43,334 nt of DNA from Reyranella massiliensis 521 (lineage in GTDB: Bacteria; Pseudomonadota; Alphaproteobacteria; Reyranellales; Reyranellaceae), in contig CAMARK010000033.1 of assembly GCA_945860205.1 (NCBI GenBank), positions 1 to 43,334 on the forward strand. The letters are read 5' to 3'. Below, one piece after another: positions 33,177 to 41,540 of this stretch. The notes beneath the pieces were generated by a model. The model did not search any database, was not told where the DNA came from, and saw nothing but the letters and a program-made list of their open reading frames with translations. The first letter of the stretch is position 1, and the number at the start of each line of letters is the position of its first letter. Position numbers and translations under genes: made by a program.

Positions 33177-34243
33177 GGTTTGGCTCCGTCGGATTGGATG
33201 TCTTTCGCCAGGCCGTGCAGGATCTCACGGTCGGCGTCGTTCTTGACCGCGATCGAAAACTCGCAGTGGGTGACGACCTTGCCGTAACGGTCGCAAAGCT
33301 GACGACCGATGGTGTCGTAGGTGCCGATGGTGACGAAGGTATTAAGAATATCGTCGTCGATATGCTGCGGCAGCTCTTCCCAGCGTTGCGCCCGCGACAG
33401 AAGTTTCAGCCGGTCGGCCAGATCACCGAGACCGAGATGCTCGAAGGCGGCGCGGTATTGCGGCGTCGAGGCGTAGAAGGCGATGCGTGCCCGTGCGTCG
33501 CGCACCTTGGGCGCGAGCTCGGCCTCGTTGGCAGCCGTGGCCACCAGCGGCTTCATGCCGATCTGGAACCCTTTTAGTGAGCGGCCGGTCTTGGCGGCGC
33601 CAGCGCGGACTGCCGGCATCATGACCTTCTCGATGTAGGAGGGCGTGCAGACCGGATGCGGCCGGATGCCGTCGGCCACCTCGCCGGCGACCTGGCACAT
33701 CACCGAATTGACGGCCGCGATCTGGATCGGAATGTGCGGATGCTCGATCGGGCCGGGATTGAACAGGGGCACCATGAGATTGATGTTGTAATGCTCACCC
33801 TTGACGTCGAGCGGCGTGCCGTTCTGCCAATTGTCCCATACTGCCCGCACGGCATGCACATATTCGCGCATCCAAGGTCTGGCGGGCGTCCACGGCATGC
33901 CGAAGCGGCGCTCGATATGCGCCTTCACCTGGGTGCCGAGCCCCAGGGTGAAGCGGCCCCGCGACAGCTTCTGCAAGGTCCAGGCGCTCATCGCCGTCAC
34001 GGTCGGGCTGCGGGGAAAGGCGATGGCGACCGAAGTGCCGATCTTCAGCTTACGTGTCGCTTGGGCTGCCAGCGCCATGACGATGAACGGATCGTCCTTG
34101 GTCTCCTCGACCACGAGGCCGTCGTAGCCGATGTCCTCCAGCAGGCGCGCGTTCTCGCCAATGCTGTCCAGGTCGAAGGCCACTTCTGGCGCGCGAAGAC
34201 CGGGATCGACCTTGCCGAGGGGCAGAAGAGTTTCTAACAGCAC
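33173..34243 (-). CDS. LLM class F420-dependent oxidoreductase (MSMEG_2256-like)
   Basis: A 356-residue LLM protein that follows the MSMEG_2256 pattern: VVEETKDDPFIVMALAAQAT, IAFPRSPTVTAMSAW, SRGRFTLGLGTQVKAHIERR and FGMPWTPARPWMREYVHAVR. The GTQVKAHIERRF block is highly characteristic of this F420-linked group. The start is a GTG preceded by GAG; the frame runs upstream without similarity. It is first in the three-LLM minus-strand operon and divergent from gluconokinase with about 75 bp between. Its substrate is unknown. Confidence 0.86.
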   Translation of the reverse strand: MLLETLLPLGKVDPGLRAPEVAFDLDSIGENARLLEDIGYDGLVVEETKDDPFIVMALAAQATRKLKIGTSVAIAFPRSPTVTAMSAWTLQKLSRGRFTLGLGTQVKAHIERRFGMPWTPARPWMREYVHAVRAVWDNWQNGTPLDVKGEHYNINLMVPLFNPGPIEHPHIPIQIAAVNSVMCQVAGEVADGIRPHPVCTPSYIEKVMMPAVRAGAAKTGRSLKGFQIGMKPLVATAANEAELAPKVRDARARIAFYASTPQYRAAFEHLGLGDLADRLKLLSRAQRWEELPQHIDDDILNTFVTIGTYDTIGRQLCDRYGKVVTHCEFSIAVKNDADREILHGLAKDIQSDGAKP

Positions 34244-34319
34244 GGATCTGCTCGATGATGAAGGCGGGTTTTCTGCGGGCCGGTAGCCTAGCAGGGTGCG
34301 GGCAGGAAAGGAAAAGACG

Positions 34320-34868
34320 ATGATCGTTGTCGTCATGGGGGTCTCGGGCTGTGGCAAGACCACGGTCTCCGCGCTGCTCGCCGCCATGCTCGGCTGGCGC
34401 TACCGCGAGGGCGACGATCTGCATCCGCCGGAGAACGTCGAGAAGATGCGCGGTGGCACGCCGCTCACCGATGCCGACCGGCTGCCCTGGCTGCACAAGA
34501 TCGCTGCGGAAATCGCCGGCTGGCAGGCGCGGGGCGAAGCGGGTGTGCTCACCTGCTCGGCGTTGAAGCGGTCCTATCGCGACATCATCATCGGCGATCG
34601 GCCCGAGGTCGCGCTGGTCTATCTCAGGGGATCGCACGATCTGATTGCCCGGCGCATGGCCGCGCGGCACGAGCACTTCATGCCAACGGCGTTGCTGGCC
34701 AGCCAGTTCGCGACGCTGCAGGAACCGACGCCCGACGAAAGGCCGATCGTCATCGACGTCGACGGCCCGCCTGGCGAGATTGCGGACAAGATCGCGCAGC
34801 GGCTCCAGTTCCGATCCGGCGATGGTGACACGGCTTCGAGGTTGCGGCACCGGCCCGAAATCCCATAG
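34320..34868 (+). CDS. gntK: Gluconokinase (GntK family)
   Basis: A 182-residue kinase that phosphorylates D-gluconate to 6-phosphogluconate with ATP. It has Walker A GVSGCGKTT (7-15), the substrate loop YREGDDLHPPENVEKM (28-43), LTDADRLPWL and the TCSALKRSYRD segment. The last 15 residues are a low-complexity tail. GGAAAGG lies before the ATG. The product feeds the short-form 6-phosphogluconate dehydrogenase earlier in the window, and glucose-6-phosphate oxidation by Fgd reaches the same compound. A Bug solute-binding protein follows, and no gluconate permease is visible. Confidence 0.94.
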   Translation: MIVVVMGVSGCGKTTVSALLAAMLGWRYREGDDLHPPENVEKMRGGTPLTDADRLPWLHKIAAEIAGWQARGEAGVLTCSALKRSYRDIIIGDRPEVALVYLRGSHDLIARRMAARHEHFMPTALLASQFATLQEPTPDERPIVIDVDGPPGEIADKIAQRLQFRSGDGDTASRLRHRPEIP

Positions 34869-34911
34869 CCTCGGACAAACGGCGACGAAGATCGCCTTTC
34901 CGGAGGAAACC

Positions 34912-35880
34912 ATGCATCCGATCGTTCGGTCCGTCGCCGCGCTCGTGCTTGCGCTCGGCCTCACCTCGCCGCTCGCGGCCCAGACCAAGTGGCCGGAGAA
35001 GCCCGTCAAGCTTGTCGTGGGCTTCACGGCTGGCAGCGCCACCGACGTCACGGCCCGCCTGTTCGCGCAAAAGTTCACCGAGGCGTGGGGCCAGCCCGTG
35101 GTGGTCGAGAACATCGCCGGCAATTCGGGCGCCATCGGCGTCGACCGCGTCGCCAAGGCGGCGCCCGACGGTTACACGCTGATGTGGTCGGGCAATGCCG
35201 CCATCACCATCCTGCCCAGCCTGCAGACGCTGCCTTTCGATCCGGTCCGTGACTTCGCGGCGATCTCGACGTCGCTGTCGATGCCGTCCGTCTTCGTGGT
35301 CAACAACGACCTGCCCATCAAGTCGATGGCCGACCTCATTGCCTACGCCAAGGCCAATCCGGGCAAGCTTTCCTTCGGCACGCCGGGTGTCGGTACGCCG
35401 CAGCACATCGCGGGCGAGCTGTTCTGCGTCCTCGCCGGCATCAAGATGGAGCACATTCCCTATCGCGGTGCCAACCTCACCGACGTGATGAGCGGCGTCG
35501 TCGGCGTCGGCATCCAGAACGCTGGTGCTGCAATGCCGATGGTGCGCGACGGCCGCGTGCGCGGCATCGGCGTCACTTCGCTCAAGCGTTCGACCAACGC
35601 GCCTGACCTGCCGACGGTCGTGGAGGCGGGCTTCCCCGGCTTCGAGGCGACATCATGGTTCGCGTTGCTGGCGCCGGCCGGCACGCCGCAACCGATCCTC
35701 GACAAGGTCCGCGCCGAGTCGCTGAAGGTGCTGGCCGATCCCGAGATGGCGAAGAAGTTCGCCCTCATGGGGCTCGACCTCGTCGGCAGTACGGCTGAGG
35801 AGACCAAGGCCGCGATCTCCGGCGACATTCCCAAATGGGGTAAGGTCATCAAGGACGCCGGCATCAAGCCGGCGAACTAG
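34912..35880 (+). CDS. Bug family (tripartite tricarboxylate transporter) substrate-binding protein
   Basis: A 322-residue periplasmic binding protein with a Sec signal peptide (hydrophobic SVAALVLALGL, cleavage near LAA-QT). The mature part begins WPEKPVKLVVGFTAGSATD, with VVVENIAGNSGAIG and DGYTLMW, the standard Bug pattern. Bug proteins bind small carboxylates for TctAB-type transporters or act as orphan sensors. No tctA or tctB gene is adjacent, so this is an orphan. GGAGG lies before the ATG. The C-terminal ISGDIPKWGKVIKDAGI is also typical. The next gene, an isocitrate lyase family member, may use its ligand. Confidence 0.92.
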   Translation: MHPIVRSVAALVLALGLTSPLAAQTKWPEKPVKLVVGFTAGSATDVTARLFAQKFTEAWGQPVVVENIAGNSGAIGVDRVAKAAPDGYTLMWSGNAAITILPSLQTLPFDPVRDFAAISTSLSMPSVFVVNNDLPIKSMADLIAYAKANPGKLSFGTPGVGTPQHIAGELFCVLAGIKMEHIPYRGANLTDVMSGVVGVGIQNAGAAMPMVRDGRVRGIGVTSLKRSTNAPDLPTVVEAGFPGFEATSWFALLAPAGTPQPILDKVRAESLKVLADPEMAKKFALMGLDLVGSTAEETKAAISGDIPKWGKVIKDAGIKPAN

Positions 35881-35907
35881 CTCTCAAAACACAGCCAAGG
35901 ATCCGTC

Positions 35908-36771
35908 ATGAATTACCCCGACCGTCTGCGTGCCCTGCTGGCCAAGCCCGGCCTCGTCGTGATGCCGGCCGTGTGGGACGGGCTCACCGCCAAGCTGGCG
36001 TCCGCCGCCGGCTTCGAGACAGCGTTCATGTCGGGGTCCTGCGTGGCGGCCAGCCGCCTGGGCGGTCCCGACCTCGACCTGTTGTCATTCGGCGAGATGT
36101 TCGACTCCTTCAACATGATCCATGCCGCCGCACCGAAGACGCTGATCCTGGCCGATGGCGATCATGGCTATGGCAATGCCATGAACGTGCAGCGCACGGT
36201 GCGCGCCTATGGTCGTGCCGGCGCCGCCGCCGTTTTGATCGAAGACAAGATCACGCCGCGTGCGCTCACCTCGGCGGGCAAGCCCTGCCTGTCGCGCGAC
36301 GAAGCGCGCATGAAGATCCGCGCCGCCGTCGAGGCCGCCAAGGAATCCGGCATCCTGGTCCTGGCGCGGACGGACTGCCGGCCGACCCAGGGCATCGACG
36401 AAGCGGTGGCCCGCATCGAGATGTACGTGAAGGAAGGCGCCGACATCCTGTTCCTCGATTCACCGGCCGGCGACGGCGAGGTCCGCCGGGCTGTTGCTGC
36501 AGCCGGTGGCCGGCCGTCGTTCGCGGTGCTGTCGCCGGGCGCGCCGCGCGCTACCCCGTCGCAGAAGGAAGCGGTGGCGCTTGGCTTCAAGATCGGCACC
36601 TATCCGACCGGCATGCTCTCGCCCGCGGCTGCGGGCATGAAGGCGGGCCTGGCGGCGTTGGCGGCCGGCGCTGCAGAGGCCGCGAGCGCGCTGCCGCCGC
36701 CGGAACTGCGCGCGACGCTGGGCTATGCCGACTACGACACGCAGGCCAAGCCCTACATCGTGTCGGCCTGA
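35908..36771 (+). CDS. Isocitrate lyase/PEP mutase superfamily protein
   Basis: A 287-residue protein of the PEP mutase/isocitrate lyase barrel family. It has MPAVWDGLTAKLA, LADGDHGYGN (81-90, with metal-binding Asp83 and Asp85) and IEDK (111-114). The catalytic KKCGH-type loop of isocitrate and methylisocitrate lyases is replaced by a stretch containing GKPCLS. It therefore probably belongs with the oxaloacetate decarboxylase, phosphonopyruvate hydrolase or dimethylmalate-lyase-like members, acting on a 2-oxo or 2-hydroxy diacid. It follows the Bug protein gene by 27 bp and is likely co-transcribed with it. Confidence 0.88.
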   Translation: MNYPDRLRALLAKPGLVVMPAVWDGLTAKLASAAGFETAFMSGSCVAASRLGGPDLDLLSFGEMFDSFNMIHAAAPKTLILADGDHGYGNAMNVQRTVRAYGRAGAAAVLIEDKITPRALTSAGKPCLSRDEARMKIRAAVEAAKESGILVLARTDCRPTQGIDEAVARIEMYVKEGADILFLDSPAGDGEVRRAVAAAGGRPSFAVLSPGAPRATPSQKEAVALGFKIGTYPTGMLSPAAAGMKAGLAALAAGAAEAASALPPPELRATLGYADYDTQAKPYIVSA

Positions 36772-36798
36772 AATGGTGCATCGCAGCGCGGCTGTTCG

Positions 36799-36826
36799 TT
36801 GACCAGCCTCGCTTTTAGGCGATAGG
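36799..36826 (+). promoter_or_regulatory. Candidate promoter of the Liv transporter operon
   Basis: TTGACC and GATAGG lie 16 bases apart about 70 bp before the ATG of the solute-binding protein gene, in a 124-bp gene-free stretch. The -35 matches five of six consensus positions and the -10 about three. Judged by eye only. Confidence 0.3.
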
Positions 36827-36895
36827 GTTGCTGTAAATTGGTAGCGTTACCAGGAGCGTAAGACTCAAAGAAACATTCGTTGCGGGAGGAAGAAA

Positions 36896-38089
36896 ATGCC
36901 GATTAGTCGTCGCCAGGTTTTGGCCGGATCTGCCGTGAGTGCCGCCGCTCTCGCTTCGGGCTTGCCCGCTCCGGCCACCGCGCAGAACGAACCGATCAAG
37001 ATTGGCTACCTCCCGGCGCTGACCGGCCCCAGTTCCTCGACCGGCGTCGGCATCAACCGTGGCGTCCAGCTCTCGATCGACCTGATCAACAAGGAAGGCG
37101 GCATCAAGGGCCGCAAGATCGAGCTGATCAGCCGCGACACCCAGAGTGATCCGACCAAGGCAGTGAACGCCGTGGCAGAGCTGACGCAGCGCGCCAAGGT
37201 CAGCATGATCTTCGGCCCGGTCAATTCCGGCGAGGCGCTCGCGGCGACGCCGCTGATCGCGCGCGACAAGGTGCCGATGCTGCACCCGTGCTGGGTCGAC
37301 TCGTTGATTGACGTCAAGAAATACCCGATGGCCTACCGTCAGGCCCCGACCAACACCCAGGTCGGCGCCGGCGCCAACTACTACGTGGTCGACGTGCTCA
37401 AGCTGAAGAAGGTGGCGGTGATCTCCGACACCACCGGCTACGGCACCGACTCGGCCAACACCTACGTGGGAATGCTCAAGGCCAAGGGCGCCGAGGTGGT
37501 CTACACCAACCACATCGACGCAGCGAACCCCGACCTCAAGCCGGAGATGCTGCGCATGCAGGCGGCCGGCGCCCAGGCGATCATGCCGTGGAGCGTCAAT
37601 GCCGGCTTCCTGTCGCGCATCTGCAACACGCGCGGCAACATGGGCTGGGATGTCCCGATCGTTGGCCAGACGACGCTGGGTTCCGGCCAGACCAAGGCCC
37701 TGCTCGAGAAGCCCGAGTACTGGAGCAAGGTCTACTCCAACAACTTCCGCCAGGTCTGCTACGCCAACGGCAAGCTGCCGCCCAAGGCGCAGGACTTCGT
37801 CGAACGCCTGAAGGCCGCCAAGATCGATTTTGGCGACACGCTGCTCTGGTGGGTGGCCATGGGTTGGGACGCCGGCATGATGATGGGCGACGTCTTCAAG
37901 AACGCCGGCACCAAGAACGACGACATCGTGGCCTACATGAACAAGATCAAGAACTGGCCGGGCATCTACGGCACGGTCACCTGGACGCCCGAGCAGCACA
38001 ACGGCTTCCCCGACTCGGAGGTCGTGATGTGCGCGGTCAATTCGCTCAAGGACGGCGCCTTCGACCTGGCCCCGGGCTACAGCGCCTAG
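36896..38089 (+). CDS. Branched-chain amino acid-type ABC transporter substrate-binding protein (LivK-like)
   Basis: A 397-residue periplasmic binding protein. The N-terminus has a twin-arginine-type signal (SRRQVLAG, then a hydrophobic stretch and cleavage near ATA-QN), so export by Tat is likely. The mature part begins IKIGYLPALTGPSSSTGVG and has INKEGGIKGRKIELISRD and DTTGYGTDSAN, the type 1 periplasmic-binding fold of LivK proteins. In soil bacteria such proteins often bind aromatic acids or other organic acids rather than amino acids. GGGAGGAAG lies just before the ATG. It leads the five-gene transporter operon. Confidence 0.92.
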   Translation: MPISRRQVLAGSAVSAAALASGLPAPATAQNEPIKIGYLPALTGPSSSTGVGINRGVQLSIDLINKEGGIKGRKIELISRDTQSDPTKAVNAVAELTQRAKVSMIFGPVNSGEALAATPLIARDKVPMLHPCWVDSLIDVKKYPMAYRQAPTNTQVGAGANYYVVDVLKLKKVAVISDTTGYGTDSANTYVGMLKAKGAEVVYTNHIDAANPDLKPEMLRMQAAGAQAIMPWSVNAGFLSRICNTRGNMGWDVPIVGQTTLGSGQTKALLEKPEYWSKVYSNNFRQVCYANGKLPPKAQDFVERLKAAKIDFGDTLLWWVAMGWDAGMMMGDVFKNAGTKNDDIVAYMNKIKNWPGIYGTVTWTPEQHNGFPDSEVVMCAVNSLKDGAFDLAPGYSA

Positions 38090-38092
38090 ACC

Positions 38093-38962
38093 ATGTTCGC
38101 ATCGATCGTCTCCTACGGGCTTGCGGTAGGAGCGGTCTACGCACTGATCGGCATCACGTACAATGTGATGTTCTCCGCGTCGCGTGTGTTCAGCTTTACC
38201 GCTGGCATGCTGGGAATGCTGGGCGGTGTGCTGGGCGCGCTCTTCATCAACAAGATGGGCATGAACGCCGTTCTAGCGTTCGTGCTGGTCCTGGCGTGCG
38301 GCGCCGCGCTGGGCGTCATCACCGAGATCGTGACCGTGCGGCCGGTGCTGAAGAGCATCGAGCAGCACCTCTATGTGCTGTCGACACTCGCCTTCGCGTT
38401 GATGATCCAGCAGGTGACGGCGATCGAATACAACACCGAGCCGCAGCCGTTCCCGGTGCTCTTCCCGATCGACCCCAATTCGGTCCTGGGCATCGTCGAT
38501 CAGAAGATCTGGCTGCCGGTGCTCGCCTGCGTCGTCACCGTCGTCGGACTGGAGTTGCTTTACCGCAAGACGCTGATCGGCCGTGCCTTCCTCGCGATCG
38601 CCGAGGATAGTTACGCGGCACGCGCCTTGGGCCTGCCCGAGACGCGGCTGCGCATGGCGAGCTTTGCCATCGCCGGCGTGATCGGCGCGCTGGCGGGCTT
38701 CACCGGCGCGCAGATGTTGCTCGCCTTCATCGGCAATCAGGCGATCCTGAACTTCTACGGCTTCGTGCCGGTGGCGCTGGGCGGCATGGGTTCGAACCGC
38801 GGCGCCGTTATCGGCGGCCTGGCACTCGGCATCTTCCAGCAGGCGGCGAACTTCCTGGTCGGCGGCATCTTCGCCTCCGTCGCGGTGTTCGCGGTCTTCA
38901 TCGTCGTGCTGCTGCTCAGGCCCGAGGGCCTGGCGGGCGCGGCGGCGGCCAGAAGGGTATGA
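38093..38962 (+). CDS. Branched-chain amino acid-type ABC transporter permease (LivH-like)
   Basis: A 289-residue inner-membrane permease with about eight hydrophobic helices. The LivH marks are the YGLAVGAVYALIGITYNVMF start and the EAA-like loop EDSYAARALGLPETRLRMASFAIAG near 177-201, where the ATPase docks. The LLLRPEGLAG end is also typical of LivH. It follows the binding-protein stop by three bases. It should form the membrane channel with the LivM part of the next gene. Confidence 0.93.
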   Translation: MFASIVSYGLAVGAVYALIGITYNVMFSASRVFSFTAGMLGMLGGVLGALFINKMGMNAVLAFVLVLACGAALGVITEIVTVRPVLKSIEQHLYVLSTLAFALMIQQVTAIEYNTEPQPFPVLFPIDPNSVLGIVDQKIWLPVLACVVTVVGLELLYRKTLIGRAFLAIAEDSYAARALGLPETRLRMASFAIAGVIGALAGFTGAQMLLAFIGNQAILNFYGFVPVALGGMGSNRGAVIGGLALGIFQQAANFLVGGIFASVAVFAVFIVVLLLRPEGLAGAAAARRV

Positions 38963-38972
38963 GGCCGCGCGC

Positions 38973-40778
38973 ATGACGGACGCGACGGCGCCAATATCGA
39001 AGACCAAGGCACCTGCCGGATGGTTCGGTTGGCTCGAAGGCAGCTGGTCGTGGATCGCGCTTGGGCTGGTCGGCCTGCTGCTGCCGTTGCTCGACGATTC
39101 CTACTTCGGCGTCATCGCCCAGCGCGCCTACATCTACTGGATCCTGAGCGCCGGGCTGAACCTGGTGGTGGGGTACGCCGGCCAGATCGCCATCGGCTGG
39201 GTATCGATGCTGACGCTCGGAGCCTATACCACCGCGGCCCTCGCCGCCGGACGGGTGGGCGGCGTGGAATGGCACCCCTACCTCGCGCTGATCGCCGGCG
39301 GCGCCATGGGCGCGGTGTTCGGCGTCATCGTCGGCCTGCCGGCGCTCCGGCTGCGCACCTTCTACTTCGCCATGACGACGCTCGGCTTCGCCACCATCGT
39401 CACGCAGGTGGCCTTGGCGTGGAAGGACGTCACTGGCGGCGGCGTCGGCACGCCCGGCCCGACCTTCCCCTGGCCGTTCGAGCCGGGTTGGGGCTTCTAC
39501 TATTTCTGCTTCATCCTGGCGGCACTCGCGACCTGGATCACCGCCAACATCGGCGCGAGTCGCTATGGGCGCGCGCTAGTGGCGATCCGCGACGCCGAGG
39601 TCGCGGCCGAGGCCTCGGGCATCGCCAAGCCCAAGCTGCTGATCCTGATCTTCCTGCTGGCCGGCGCCATGGGCGGCGTGGCAGGCGGTCTCTTCTCCTC
39701 GCTGCAGTCCTACATCACCCCCGACGCTTTCACCTTCGAGATGTCGGTGCTGTTCTTCATCGGCATCCTTATCGGCGGCCGTGGCTCGATCCTGGGACCG
39801 GCGCTCGGCACCATCATCCTGACGGCGCTGCCCGAGTTCGCGGCGCCGCTCGTGCAATGGTCGACCTTCCTTTATGCCGCACTCCTGCTGGTGATCGTCC
39901 TGGTGATCCCGGGCGGCATCGCCGACCTGCTGGACTACAAGAACCGCCGTCCGCTCGAGCAGCACCGTGAGATCGTGCCGCGGCCCGAGCTGCTGTCGCT
40001 GATTCTCGACTCCAAGAGCGAGTTGAGCACCATTGCGCTCTCCGGCATCGCGCTGCATTTCGGCGGCGTGCGGGCGATCGACGGCCTCGACCTGGAAATC
40101 CGCTCGGGCGAGGTCCATGGCCTGATTGGTCCCAACGGCAGCGGCAAGACCACCACGCTCAACGTGATCTCGGGCTATTACCGGCCCAACGCCGGACAGC
40201 TCAAGCTGAACGGCGCCGATCTGCCGTTCGACAAACCGTATGCGCGCGCGGACTATCGCATCGCCCGGACCTTCCAGACGCCGCGTCTCGTCGGCGCCGC
40301 CTCGGTGCTGGAAAACGTCATGATCGGCGGCACCATCGACGGCAGCGGCAGCTTTGCCGAAGCGATGCTGTCGCTGCCACGCCACCATCGCGACGAGAAG
40401 CGGCTGAAGGAGTCCGCTGCGCGGGCACTGGCCACCGTCGGTCTCGAATCCCTGGCCGACGTGCGCGCCGACCGCCTGCAGCACAGCGAGCTCAGGTTCA
40501 TGGAGATCGCCCGCGCCCTGATGCTGCGGCCGGCCTTCCTGCTGCTCGACGAACCGGCGGCCGGCCTGTCGGCGGAGGAGATCCGGCGGCTGGGTGCGCT
40601 GATCAAGGCGATCAGTCGCGAGGGCACGGGTGTCCTGCTGGTCGAGCACCATGCCGACCTGATCTTCGACATCTGCGACCGCGTGACCGTGCTCAACCTC
40701 GGCAAGGTGCTGGCGGCCGGCACGCCGGCCGAGATCCGCTCGCATCGGGAGGTGGTCAGTGCCTACCTCGGCGCCTAG
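38973..40778 (+). CDS. Fused ABC transporter permease and ATP-binding protein (LivM-LivG)
   Basis: A 601-residue fusion. Residues about 30-325 are a LivM permease with eight or more helices (SAGLNLVVGYAGQIAIGW; docking loop ALVAIRDAEVAAEASGI). Residues about 350-600 are a LivG ATPase with Walker A GPNGSGKTT (386-394), Walker B FLLLDEPAAGLS and switch His in VEHHAD. The signature, usually LPYGQ or LSHGE in LivG, reads LQHSE (502-506), so its glycine is Ser505. The linker at about 320-350 joins the domains in one reading frame. LivM-LivG fusions are known. It starts 11 bp after livH. Confidence 0.92.
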   Translation: MTDATAPISKTKAPAGWFGWLEGSWSWIALGLVGLLLPLLDDSYFGVIAQRAYIYWILSAGLNLVVGYAGQIAIGWVSMLTLGAYTTAALAAGRVGGVEWHPYLALIAGGAMGAVFGVIVGLPALRLRTFYFAMTTLGFATIVTQVALAWKDVTGGGVGTPGPTFPWPFEPGWGFYYFCFILAALATWITANIGASRYGRALVAIRDAEVAAEASGIAKPKLLILIFLLAGAMGGVAGGLFSSLQSYITPDAFTFEMSVLFFIGILIGGRGSILGPALGTIILTALPEFAAPLVQWSTFLYAALLLVIVLVIPGGIADLLDYKNRRPLEQHREIVPRPELLSLILDSKSELSTIALSGIALHFGGVRAIDGLDLEIRSGEVHGLIGPNGSGKTTTLNVISGYYRPNAGQLKLNGADLPFDKPYARADYRIARTFQTPRLVGAASVLENVMIGGTIDGSGSFAEAMLSLPRHHRDEKRLKESAARALATVGLESLADVRADRLQHSELRFMEIARALMLRPAFLLLDEPAAGLSAEEIRRLGALIKAISREGTGVLLVEHHADLIFDICDRVTVLNLGKVLAAGTPAEIRSHREVVSAYLGA

Positions 40779-41520
40779 ATCTCTGACCCACGAGCCTATC
40801 CTCCAGGTGAGCGGCCTGTCGGCCGGCTACGGCAAGATCGGCGTGCTGAATGGCATCGACTTCACGGTTGGCGCCGGCGAGGTCGTGGCCTTGCTGGGCC
40901 CCAACGGCGCCGGCAAGAGCACGCTGCTGAAAGCCATCTCGGGCCTGCTGCCGCGCACCGGCAGGATCACTTTCGCCGGCCAGGACATGAGCAAGGCCGA
41001 CCCTGGCGAGACGGTCCGGGCGGGCCTGGTGCATGTGGTCGAAGGCCATCGCGTGTTCACGCAGCTCTCGGTGATCGACAATGTCATGCTGGCCGGCTAC
41101 GGCCTGCCGCGTGACAAGCGCTCGACGCAGGTCGAGGAGGCGCTGGCCTTCTTTCCCGACATCGCCGCCAAGCGGCACGACCGCGCCGTGACCCTATCGG
41201 GCGGACAGCAGCAGATGCTGGCGGTGGCCCAAGGCCTGGTGCGGCGACCGCGCCTGCTGATGCTGGACGAGCCGTCGGCCGGCCTGTCGCCCGTGCTGGT
41301 GGATCGCGTGCTGGCCGCCGTGGCGCGATTGCGCGAAGCCGGCACAGCGGTCCTGCTGGTCGAACAGCTGATCGAGAAGGCGCTGGCGGCGTCCGACCGG
41401 GTCTACGCGCTGGCGCGGGGTTCGATCGTGCTGGAAGCCTCGACCGGCGAAGACGATTTGCCGAACCGCCTGGAACGGGCGTATTTCGGTCAGGACGCCC
41501 ACGCACCCCTGGCGTCGTGA
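40759..41520 (+). CDS. Branched-chain amino acid-type ABC transporter ATP-binding protein (LivF-like)
   Basis: A 253-residue ATPase with Walker A GPNGAGKST, an intact signature LSGGQQQMLAVAQGL, Walker B LLMLDEPSAGLSP and switch His replaced by VEQL, as is normal for LivF (VEQN). It pairs with the LivG half of the preceding fusion. The GTG start overlaps that gene by 20 bases; a downstream start near the first conserved strand (ILQVSGLSAGYG) is hard to support. The GTG-TGA overlap at its end touches an upstream GTG of the VOC gene. Confidence 0.92.
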   Translation: MPTSAPRSLTHEPILQVSGLSAGYGKIGVLNGIDFTVGAGEVVALLGPNGAGKSTLLKAISGLLPRTGRITFAGQDMSKADPGETVRAGLVHVVEGHRVFTQLSVIDNVMLAGYGLPRDKRSTQVEEALAFFPDIAAKRHDRAVTLSGGQQQMLAVAQGLVRRPRLLMLDEPSAGLSPVLVDRVLAAVARLREAGTAVLLVEQLIEKALAASDRVYALARGSIVLEASTGEDDLPNRLERAYFGQDAHAPLAS

Positions 41521-41540
41521 GTGACCGATGGAGGCAGGCG

